From: CAZABP01 sp964483245
GTDB lineage: Bacteria; Planctomycetota; UBA1135; UBA2386
Direction of reading: 5' to 3'
Length of the DNA: 14,779 nt
Assembly (NCBI GenBank): GCA_964483245.1
Contig: CAZABP010000084.1
Coordinates: 1 to 14,779 of the forward strand
Shown: in pieces, positions 6,671-13,376 of the stretch
Position numbering within the stretch: the stretch's first letter is position 1
Layout: every line of letters starts with the position of its first letter
Program-made: the position numbers and the translations under genes
The notes under the pieces: model-generated
The model's database searches: none
Seen by the model: the letters and a program-made list of their open reading frames with translations, nothing else
Told to the model about the DNA's origin: nothing

Positions 6671-8292
6671 CGCTCCCTCCGCGCCGTCAACCGCAGTCTG
6701 CTCTGCTCGGCTCCGGGCAGCCATTGCAGCTCTGCCCGGCCCATCCGCTCGAGCGCGATCGCGGTGTTGGTCACGAAGCGCCGCGCGGCATCCAGGGTCT
6801 CCCCTTCGTTCAGCACGCGGTCGACGACCAGCAGCTCGAGGTTGCGGCGCAGGTAGTCGGCGACTGCGACGCCGTCGAGCGCGAGCAGATCGCCGCGGAT
6901 CGCGCGCGTCGCTCCGTTCGCAGCGAGCTCCGCCAGCGCACGCGCGCCATCGCGGGTCGTCGCCACGATCGCGTGGGTGTCCTCGACCAGCAGCGTCGGC
7001 GAGAGGCCGTACTCGGCCGGTGGCGAACCGATGCCCTCCCACTCCGGCGGCTCGAACACGTGCAATCGCTGGCCGTCCGCCGATTCATTGCGCAGCAGGA
7101 ACGGTTCCTTCCCCTGTTGGCGCCGCTCCTGAGTCTGGATCGCCGCGATCAGCGAAGTGCCGCGTTCGAGCGCGCGCACCGCCTTGCGGTTCGTCACCTC
7201 GGCGACGAGCCCGAGGGCCGGCAGCCGCAGCTGCGGCGCGCCCGGCGCCAGCTCGAGCTCCGGCGCGCGCGGCAGTACGAACAGATCGATCGGCTCGCGC
7301 AGTCCCGCCAGCAGCTCGTCGGTGAACGAGATCCCGAAGATCGCGTCCAGGATCGACAGGGCGGCCTTCGCCTGCGCAGCGTCGTCCTCGTCGAGGATCG
7401 CGTCGGCATCGGCGTACAGCGCGCGCAGGCTGCGATCGAGCGAGACGGCGAGCAGCGTGCCCGGCGGCGGCACCAACATGGAACGCTCCTGCGCACCATG
7501 CACGAGCAGGCGATCGTCCGCGGCGGCGTCGCCGGCACCGGGCGCAGCCGCGAGCAGCGCTTCGATCTCGATGCCATCCGGGTTCAGGCGCAGCACGGCG
7601 TCGATCGCCTGCGTCGCATCGAGCCGGCGTGCAATCGGGCCGAACAGGAACCGCCCACCCGCGTCGAGCTGCGACCACGCACTCTTGGCCGGGCCACGCG
7701 CGCGCAGCGCAGCGACGTCGAGGAACAAGCGCAGTCCGCTGCCCGGCTGCAACTCCGGTCGACCCTCCAGGAACTCCGGCTCGGCGAGCAGGCTCTGCTC
7801 GGCCGCGGGACGGTCCTGCAGAAACTGCTGCACGCGCGGCCGGTCCGGACCGACGACTAGCACTCCGTCGGCGACCTCAGCGGCGACACCTTCGCCGAGC
7901 TTGCGCAGCAGCTCACGGACTGCCTGCTCGTCGTCGACCCGGCTCAACAGGACCAGGTACGGCTCGGGCATGCCTGGGAGCAGCGCCACGAGCACCTGCC
8001 GCGGTGCCAACGTCGCGATCAGCTCGTCGATGCCGACGCCGAGGCGAGCCCGGACGAGCAGATCCCCTGCCAGCGCCAACCACCCGCCGGCCCCGGCGAA
8101 TTCCTTCGGCAGCGGGCCGATCGCCTGCTGCAGACCCGCGAGCGTCGCCGGCCCATCCTGCAGCTCGAGCGTCCCGAGCGTCCCCGGCGGCAGCCAGCCG
8201 GCCAGCTCGCGCGGGCTCGCGCGCCGCGGCTCCTGCGCGCGGATCGCGCCGGCGAGCGCGAGCACGAGGGGCAGCAGCGGGAGCAGCTTCAT
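6667..8292 (-). CDS. Large secreted protein of unknown function, first gene of the DUF1800/DUF1501 operon
   Basis: This 541-residue protein starts with a clear Sec signal peptide (MKLLPLLPLVLALAGAIRA, cleavage before QEP). The rest is alternating alpha/beta with many short strand-like segments such as PEPYLVLLSRVDD, DGVLVVGPDR, SPTLLVEDTHAIVATT and GLRLFLDVAALRA. This architecture recalls secreted DUF3352-like proteins, but I cannot assign a family with confidence. I see no catalytic motif, cysteine pattern or membrane anchor. It opens the operon; its TGA overlaps the DUF1800 ATG, so the three proteins are likely made together. The start is the ATG at 8292, with a GAGG a few bases upstream (short gap). 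Codon use matches the neighbours. A role with the DUF1800/DUF1501 pair is inferred from position only. Confidence 0.85.
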   Translation of the reverse strand: MKLLPLLPLVLALAGAIRAQEPRRASPRELAGWLPPGTLGTLELQDGPATLAGLQQAIGPLPKEFAGAGGWLALAGDLLVRARLGVGIDELIATLAPRQVLVALLPGMPEPYLVLLSRVDDEQAVRELLRKLGEGVAAEVADGVLVVGPDRPRVQQFLQDRPAAEQSLLAEPEFLEGRPELQPGSGLRLFLDVAALRARGPAKSAWSQLDAGGRFLFGPIARRLDATQAIDAVLRLNPDGIEIEALLAAAPGAGDAAADDRLLVHGAQERSMLVPPPGTLLAVSLDRSLRALYADADAILDEDDAAQAKAALSILDAIFGISFTDELLAGLREPIDLFVLPRAPELELAPGAPQLRLPALGLVAEVTNRKAVRALERGTSLIAAIQTQERRQQGKEPFLLRNESADGQRLHVFEPPEWEGIGSPPAEYGLSPTLLVEDTHAIVATTRDGARALAELAANGATRAIRGDLLALDGVAVADYLRRNLELLVVDRVLNEGETLDAARRFVTNTAIALERMGRAELQWLPGAEQSRLRLTARRER

Positions 8293-8405
8293 CGACCTCG
8301 CAGGGTGGCCGGGGGCGGAGGAGACCTTTCGCGGCCAGGATACGCCCGGCCACGCGCGCATGGCGGTCGCGTGCAAACCGGTCGCACCCGCGCTTGCATG
8401 CGGGG

Positions 8406-9236
8406 ATGCCGGAGCTGCCGGAAGTCGAGACGGTGCGGCGCGGGCTGCACGCGGTGCTGCCGGGCCGTCGCGTCCGTGAAATCCAGCTGCGGCGGCGTGA
8501 TCTGCGCTGGCCGATCCCGGTCGACGCGGTGCAAGCACTGGTTGGGCGGCGCTGCCTGCAGGTCGAGCGCCGGGCGAAGTACCTGCTGCTCCGCTTCGAT
8601 GGCATCGAGCGGCCAACCGCGGTCGTGCACCTGGGGATGAGCGGGCGGCTGTTCGTGACACGCGCACAGCAGGCCCCGGTGTGGCGCCCGCACGAGCACT
8701 GGCGGCTGCGCAGTGACCGGTTCTGGCTGCGCTACGTGGATCCGCGCCGGTTCGGCGTGCTCGACGTCGTGCCGGCGCAGCAGTTGGCGGCCCATCGGTT
8801 GCTGCGCGACCTGGGCGTGGAGCCGCTGCTCGCTTCGTTCGACGGGGACTGGCTGTTCGCGCGCTCGCGGCGGCGCCGGGCTTCGATCAAGTCGCTGCTG
8901 ATGGACAGCAAGGAGATCGCCGGCGTCGGCAACATCTATGCGTCCGAAGCGTGCCACCGCGCCGGCGTGCGGCCCGGTCGCGCCGCCGGGAGGCTGACTC
9001 GCGACGAGTGCGCGCGCCTCGCGCGTTCGGTGCGAGACGTGTTGCGCGCCGCGATCCGCGCCGGCGGCACGACGCTGCGCGACTACATCGGCGTCGACGA
9101 GAACGGCGGCTGGTTCCAGCGCGCGCTCCGTGTCTACGGCAAGGCGGGCGAAGCCTGCGGTGCCTGCGGCAGCGTGATCCGCCGGCGCAGCGACCACGGG
9201 CGCATGACCTACTGGTGTCCCGGCTGCCAGCGCTGA
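8406..9236 (+). CDS. mutM: Formamidopyrimidine-DNA glycosylase
   Basis: This is a bifunctional DNA repair glycosylase/AP lyase that removes 8-oxoguanine and formamidopyrimidines. The 276-residue length is typical. The N-terminus is MPELPEVETVRRGL, with the catalytic P2 (Schiff base after Met removal) and E3; K58 is the conserved lysine. The void-filling residues are visible as M78 (HLGMSGRL) and R114/F116 (DPRRFG). The helix-two-turn-helix is seen in SKEIAGVGNIYASEACHRAGVRP, and the zinc finger has C251-x2-C254 and C271-x2-C274 at the C-terminus. All key residues are present, so the enzyme should be active. The ATG at 8406 is forced by the catalytic proline; no clear ribosome binding site precedes it. 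It is divergent from the secreted-protein operon (113-bp gap), and its last 28 bp overlap the end of the convergent symporter gene. Confidence 0.97.
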   Translation: MPELPEVETVRRGLHAVLPGRRVREIQLRRRDLRWPIPVDAVQALVGRRCLQVERRAKYLLLRFDGIERPTAVVHLGMSGRLFVTRAQQAPVWRPHEHWRLRSDRFWLRYVDPRRFGVLDVVPAQQLAAHRLLRDLGVEPLLASFDGDWLFARSRRRRASIKSLLMDSKEIAGVGNIYASEACHRAGVRPGRAAGRLTRDECARLARSVRDVLRAAIRAGGTTLRDYIGVDENGGWFQRALRVYGKAGEACGACGSVIRRRSDHGRMTYWCPGCQR

Positions 9237-10948
9237 CCGGGCGGACCCAGCCAGGCGACGCCGATCCCGCATCCGAGCGCCGCGAGACAACCGATCACGT
9301 TGTACCAGAGGAACTCGACCTCGAGCGTCTGGTGCACGAGCAGCACCGACAGGATCCCTCCGAGCACCGCCGCGACGCCGGCCATTTCGCCGGCACGCCG
9401 GCAGACGAGGCCGAGCGTGAACGTTCCCAGCAACGCGCCATAGAAGAACGAGCCGATCGCGTTGATCTGCTCGATGACCGACCCACCGCCACCGAGCCAC
9501 AGCGCGGCACCAGTCGCGAGCGAGCCCCACAGCAGCGTGCTGATCCGGCTGACGCGCAGCGCTTCGGACTCCGACGCCCGCGGGCGGAACCAACGCCGGT
9601 AGAAGTCGACGACGGTCGCCGCCGCCAACGAGTTCAGCGCCGAGTCCACGCTCGACATCGCCGCCGCGAAGATCGCCGCGATGATCAGCCCGAGCAGGAC
9701 GGGCGGGATGTGGTGCAGCAGGAAGTGCGGGAACACGAAGTTGACGTCGTTGCGGTCCTTCGAGTTCGCGTACAGCAGCGACAACGCCTCCTGCCGCAGC
9801 GCATAGGTCCCGACGACGTGCTGCTGGTACTCGGCGAGCCGCGCCGGATCGCTGCGCGGGCCGTCGGGGAGCGCCGCGAGTTCGAGCGCCATCGCGCGCC
9901 GCTGCGCAACCGAGGTCTCGTAGCGCTCCGCGACCCGCTGCACGCGCGGATCCGTGGCCGCCACGGCACGGTCTTCCGGCCGGAACAGCAGGGGTGCCGG
10001 GTGCAGCACGTGGAACACGAACAACACGACCCCGATGAAGAGCACGACGAGCTGCATCGGAATCTTGGCGAACGCGGAGACGAGCAGCGCCATCCGGCTC
10101 TCGCGCACCGAGGGGTTGGTCAGGATCCGCTGCACCTGCGACTGGTCGCAGCCGAAGTACGCGAGCATCAGGAACATCCCGCCGAACAGACCGGACCAGA
10201 GGTTGTACTTCTCCTCCCAGAAGCTCGGTGGACCGTCCGCGCCCTGCAGTCGCGGGATCAGGCCCGTGTGCGCCGGCTCGACTTCGAGCGGGTTCATGCG
10301 CCCCGACGCGCCGGCGATCTCCAACAGCGCCGCGAAATCGATCTCGGACAACACGCGCACCAGCAGGATCGCGAGCACGAGCAGCAGACCGAGCAGGATC
10401 ACCGACATCTGCTTGACGTCGGTCCAGATCACGGCGCTGACACCGCCGAGCATCGTGTACAGCGTCGTCAACACGCCGATGCACAGGATCGCGAGGTCGC
10501 GTGGCATCCCGGTCATCGCCGCAACGACGACGGCCGGCGCATAGATCACGATTCCGACCGCGAGGCAGCGCGACAGCAGGAACACTGCGCTGGCGAGCGT
10601 GCGCGTCGCTGGGCCGTGGCGGTACTCGAGCCACTCGTACGCGGTCAGGATCGGCAGCCGGCGGAAGAACGGCACGAAGAAGATGCACAGCAGCACCATC
10701 GCGAACGGCAGCCCGAAGTACGTCTGCACGAACTCCATGCCGCCGTCGTGACCTTGTCCGGTCGTGCCGATGATCGTGATCGCCGAGGCCTGCGTCGCCA
10801 TGACCGACAGCCCCGCTGCCCACCACGGGATCTGCCGGCCAGCCGCGAAGTAGCCGTCGATGTCCTTCGTGGCACGCGTGCGGCGCACGCCGTCCCACAC
10901 GACCCACGCGAGGAACGCGACGAGGACGATCCAATCGATCCAGCTCAT
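9209..10948 (-). CDS. Sodium:solute symporter (SSS/SLC5 family) with long soluble insert
   Basis: This is a 579-residue inner-membrane transporter of the SSS family, which uses the sodium gradient to import small solutes. Family features include DIDGYFAAGRQIPWWAAGLS near the N-terminus, the GGVSAVIWTDVKQ segment, and AAAMSSVDSALNSLAAATVV, whose serines (SSVDS, 432-436) correspond to the sodium-site helix. About 13 hydrophobic segments can be counted. A polar, helix-rich insert of about 80 residues (323-402, rich in Arg/Glu/Ala) sits before the NFVFPHFLLHHIPP segment; I recall comparable inserts in some Bacteroidota SSS proteins. The substrate cannot be predicted. The ATG at 10948 overlaps the stop of the upstream 43-codon gene by 4 nt (ATGA), so expression is likely coupled. 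It is the last gene of a four-gene operon. Confidence 0.93.
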   Translation of the reverse strand: MSWIDWIVLVAFLAWVVWDGVRRTRATKDIDGYFAAGRQIPWWAAGLSVMATQASAITIIGTTGQGHDGGMEFVQTYFGLPFAMVLLCIFFVPFFRRLPILTAYEWLEYRHGPATRTLASAVFLLSRCLAVGIVIYAPAVVVAAMTGMPRDLAILCIGVLTTLYTMLGGVSAVIWTDVKQMSVILLGLLLVLAILLVRVLSEIDFAALLEIAGASGRMNPLEVEPAHTGLIPRLQGADGPPSFWEEKYNLWSGLFGGMFLMLAYFGCDQSQVQRILTNPSVRESRMALLVSAFAKIPMQLVVLFIGVVLFVFHVLHPAPLLFRPEDRAVAATDPRVQRVAERYETSVAQRRAMALELAALPDGPRSDPARLAEYQQHVVGTYALRQEALSLLYANSKDRNDVNFVFPHFLLHHIPPVLLGLIIAAIFAAAMSSVDSALNSLAAATVVDFYRRWFRPRASESEALRVSRISTLLWGSLATGAALWLGGGGSVIEQINAIGSFFYGALLGTFTLGLVCRRAGEMAGVAAVLGGILSVLLVHQTLEVEFLWYNVIGCLAALGCGIGVAWLGPPGQRWQPGHQ

Positions 10949-11076
10949 CGCGGCAACCGGATCTGCCAGGTCGCCGTGACCCAGTGCAGCAACAGGAACG
11001 TCAGCAGCGCAAGCAGGATCACGAGCGTGTACGTGCGCGCCCAGGAGCCGAGGGGAGGTGGCCGTTCGTCGCTCAT
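10945..11076 (-). CDS. 43-residue single-span membrane protein, candidate symporter accessory subunit
   Basis: This small ORF of 44 codons, below usual gene-finding cut-offs, fits exactly between its neighbours. Its ATG at 11076 overlaps the stop of the binding-protein gene by 4 nt (ATGA), and its own TGA overlaps the symporter ATG the same way. The protein begins MSDERPPPLGSWARTY and continues into one hydrophobic helix (LVILLALLTFLLLHWV, about residues 18-33), ending in a short basic tail (IRLPR). Small single-span or two-span partners encoded just before SSS transporters are known, for example YhdT before PanF. A similar 'GSW-R-Y-LV' opening occurs, as far as I recall, before some Bacteroidota symporters. 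The coupled overlaps on both sides make it very likely real; its role as a subunit is inferred. Confidence 0.8.
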   Translation of the reverse strand: MSDERPPPLGSWARTYTLVILLALLTFLLLHWVTATWQIRLPR

Positions 11077-12098
11077 GGTTGCTTGCGCATCCGGAAGTAC
11101 AAGAAACCCAACGCAGCCAGGAACAGCACGCCGAAGATCAGATCGAGCAGGTCTTCGAGCCAGACGGTCCTGCTCCCCTGACCGCGCACGTCCCGCTCGA
11201 ACCGCTCGAGCCAGGCCGCAGCATCCGGGGCGAGCGGGTCGTACGGCATCAGCCCGGGATACAGCTCGCGCAACGCGGGCGCGAGCTGCTCACGTGGCAA
11301 TCCCTGGCGCGGCGCCGGCAGCGCGAGCCCGCGCCGGCCGAGCTCGACGGCGACTCCGGCGCTCGCGAGTCGATCGAGCATCCGCAGTGCCCGCTCCGGA
11401 GCGCCGGTCGTCGCCGCGATGCCGAGCCCGCAGACCGGCATGCCTCCGGGGGGAGCATGGATCCGTAGCTGCCGCGACGGCAGCTCGGCGAGTGCCGCAG
11501 GAACCGTCACCAGCGCGACCCTCGCCGCCTGCGCGGCGACGCGCGTCAGCGCCTCCTCCTCCGTCGCGCAGTAGCGATCGACGCGTGCATCGAGCGTGCG
11601 CCACCAGGCGAAGCCGTGTTCGAGGCTCGCACCCTGGCGGAGCTGGCGCTGCATCCAGGCGATCCACAGCCCGGGCATGACCTCTGGACCGCAGACTGCG
11701 ATGCGCCCTTCGAACGAGCGGTCGTGCAGCAGCTCGTCGTGATCGGCCGGCGGCGCCTCGTCCGTGTGGACCGACGCGACCGGCAGCAGCCACGGGACGA
11801 CGAACCGGTCCTGTGGATCGCGACAGGGTGCGAGCAGATCCGGCGCGATGCCGCGGCGCGGCTCCAGCGCGGCCGCGTTCGCGCAAAGCAGCGCACCTTC
11901 GAGTCCGACGACGAGCCCGCGCACGCTGCGCGCCCGCAAGGCAGCGAGCAGGTCGTACGGCGGATGCTCGACCCAGCGGATCTCACCGAGCGGCGCGAGC
12001 TGTTCGGACAGCACGGCGCGGATCGGCGCGGCGAGCGTCGTGTGCAGCTCGACCGCCGGTTCCTGCGGCAGCGAGAGCGCGAGCAGCAGGGCGAGCAT
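11073..12098 (-). CDS. Substrate-binding-like periplasmic protein with C-terminal membrane anchor
   Basis: This 341-residue protein starts with a short hydrophobic signal (MLALLLALSLPQ). Its body reads like a type 2 periplasmic binding protein of the iron/thiamine/spermidine sort: VELHTTLAAPIRAVLSEQLA, then PWLLPVASVHTD, the 'DELLHDRSFEGRIAVCGPE' segment (these proteins usually have 'DLLDPRWKGRIA'), a solvent-exposed helix around WIAWMQRQL, and APPGGMPVCGLGIAATTGAPE near the C-terminal lobe. Unlike normal binding proteins it ends in a transmembrane helix (about residues 317-335, LLDLIFGVLFLAALGFLYF) followed by a basic tail (RMRKQP), so it should be tethered to the inner membrane facing out. 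No ABC permease or ATPase gene is nearby. Its ATG shares one base with the MFS stop (TGATG) and its stop overlaps the 43-codon gene. The ligand is unknown. Confidence 0.75.
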   Translation of the reverse strand: MLALLLALSLPQEPAVELHTTLAAPIRAVLSEQLAPLGEIRWVEHPPYDLLAALRARSVRGLVVGLEGALLCANAAALEPRRGIAPDLLAPCRDPQDRFVVPWLLPVASVHTDEAPPADHDELLHDRSFEGRIAVCGPEVMPGLWIAWMQRQLRQGASLEHGFAWWRTLDARVDRYCATEEEALTRVAAQAARVALVTVPAALAELPSRQLRIHAPPGGMPVCGLGIAATTGAPERALRMLDRLASAGVAVELGRRGLALPAPRQGLPREQLAPALRELYPGLMPYDPLAPDAAAWLERFERDVRGQGSRTVWLEDLLDLIFGVLFLAALGFLYFRMRKQP

Positions 12099-13273
12099 CA
12101 GAGGTTGCGCGGCACGCCGATGCGGAGCAGCAGGAACGCGAGCGCGAGCATCAGCCCGCCGCCGACCAGCAACGCGTCGAAGCCGAGCTCTCCGTTCAGC
12201 CGCGCGCCGAGCCAGCCGAACACGCCCATCCCGAAGCTGACCGCGGCGGCGCGGATGCCCATGATCGTGCCGCGCTGTCCGGCTGGCACGAGCTCGCTGA
12301 GCAGCGCCTGCGCCGGTCCGATCCGCGCCGACGCGAAGATCGCGATCGGGATGCCGACCCAGACCAGCAGCTCGAACGACAGCCAGCGGCCGAGGACCAG
12401 CAGACCGATCGAGACGACCGCCGTCGTCGCGAGGATGAACGGCAGCTTGCCGTAGCGGTCCGCGTAGCGCGGCAGCAGCGCGCTGCCGACGGCGGCGCAG
12501 ATGCCCAGGCCGAGCCAGATCGGCCACTGTTGGTCGCGCGCCAGGTGACCACTCGCGTCGAGCCACGGACCGGTGAACTGGACGACCGTGAAGAACCCCC
12601 CGACGTGGCACATGATCGACAGCAGCGCGGCCACGACGCCGCGGGTGCGCAGCACGCGCAGGTACGGCACGCCGCGCCCGTGCACCGGCGGATCGGGTGG
12701 CAACGTGATCGGGAACAGCAGCGCCGCGCCGATCGCGAGCAGGCCGAGTCCGGCGAACGCCCAGCGCCAGTCCATCGTTGCGGCGATCCACTGCGCGACC
12801 GGGAGCCCGACCGGCATCGTCAGCAGGATCCCGATCGAGAAGATCCCCATCGCGGTGCCGCGCCGGGCGTACGGAACCAGGTCGGCGACCGTGACCGATG
12901 CCGCCGTGAACGCGAGCCCGGCGCCGAAGCCGGCGACCAGCCGCAGCGCGAGCAGATGCATGTGCGTCGTGGCGAGCAGGTGCGCGACGCTGGCGGCGGC
13001 GAACAGGATCAGACCAAGCACCATCGGCCGGCGGCGCCCCTGCCGGTCGATCCACGGGCCGAGCAACAGCGACGAGATCGCCGCGGCGATTCCCGCACTC
13101 GCGAACAGCTGACCCTTCGCATCCGCGTCCGGAACGATCGCCGGCTCGAAGAACGGCAGCAGCGGACCGACCAGGTTGTTGTTCAGCGCCAGCGGGAACG
13201 CCGCCAACGCCAACACGGCCGCCGCAGAACGCTCCGCGCGCGGGGAAAGTTCGATGGGAACGGCGTCCGCCAA
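12098..13273 (-). CDS. Major facilitator superfamily transporter
   Basis: This is a 391-residue, roughly 12-helix inner-membrane transporter. MFS motif A appears between helices 2 and 3 as GPWIDRQGRRR (residues 72-82). The first helix (LALAAFPLALNNNLVGPLLP) and the central ARRGTAMGIFSIGILLTMPVG segment fit the fold, and PAGQRGTIMGIRAAAVSFGMGVFGW repeats the pattern in the second half. It could be a drug or metabolite exporter; the substrate is not predictable. The start is the TTG at 13273, which gives a normal-length N-terminus; longer in-frame starts would run into the divergent oxidoreductase gene. No Shine-Dalgarno sequence is evident, and an AT-rich -10-like patch (13281-13286) lies so close that the mRNA may be leaderless. 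It is the first gene of the four-gene operon. Confidence 0.9.
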   Translation of the reverse strand: MADAVPIELSPRAERSAAAVLALAAFPLALNNNLVGPLLPFFEPAIVPDADAKGQLFASAGIAAAISSLLLGPWIDRQGRRRPMVLGLILFAAASVAHLLATTHMHLLALRLVAGFGAGLAFTAASVTVADLVPYARRGTAMGIFSIGILLTMPVGLPVAQWIAATMDWRWAFAGLGLLAIGAALLFPITLPPDPPVHGRGVPYLRVLRTRGVVAALLSIMCHVGGFFTVVQFTGPWLDASGHLARDQQWPIWLGLGICAAVGSALLPRYADRYGKLPFILATTAVVSIGLLVLGRWLSFELLVWVGIPIAIFASARIGPAQALLSELVPAGQRGTIMGIRAAAVSFGMGVFGWLGARLNGELGFDALLVGGGLMLALAFLLLRIGVPRNL

Positions 13274-13280
13274 GGCCGGG

Positions 13281-13286
13281 AATATA
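13281..13286 (-). promoter_or_regulatory. Possible -10 element of the MFS-symporter operon
   Basis: Read on the minus strand this is TATATT, the only AT-rich hexamer in the 103-bp gap between the divergent genes. It would place transcription start at about the TTG start codon. There is no convincing -35 box, so this is weak. Confidence 0.25.
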
Positions 13287-13324
13287 CGAATCGCGTCTGC
13301 AGCGAGCGGTAGACTCCTGCGCCT

Positions 13325-13354
13325 TTCCGACCGCTTCCGACCGCTTCCGACCGC
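13325..13354. repeat. Three tandem copies of a 10-bp unit
   Basis: TTCCGACCGC occurs three times without change (13325-13334, 13335-13344, 13345-13354) in the gap between the divergent MFS and oxidoreductase genes, followed by a short AGC run (13360-13371). A 10-bp period places the copies on one face of the DNA helix, as expected for a regulator-binding array, but a slippage-generated simple repeat is equally possible. Confidence 0.7.
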
Positions 13355-13376
13355 AGACTCAGCAGCAGCAGTTCCA

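Noticed and set aside
4161..7860. Long plus-strand open frames opposite the DUF1501/DUF1800/secreted-protein operon
   Set aside because: They are shadows of well-supported minus-strand genes and show no domain, signal or conserved motif.
8293..8405. Promoters between the secreted-protein operon and mutM
   Set aside because: Two divergent promoters must lie in this 113-bp gap, but no hexamer pair stands out; a short TGCAA/TTGCA inverted repeat is too small to interpret.
8951..11680. 909-codon open frame on the plus strand
   Set aside because: It is antisense to the symporter and binding-like genes, is rich in Arg/His/Asp/Gln without any recognisable domain, and is the usual by-product of high-GC codon use.
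11813..13312. 499-codon open frame on the plus strand
   Set aside because: It is antisense to the MFS gene, low-complexity Arg/Asp/Gln-rich, and conflicts with a clear 12-helix transporter on the other strand.
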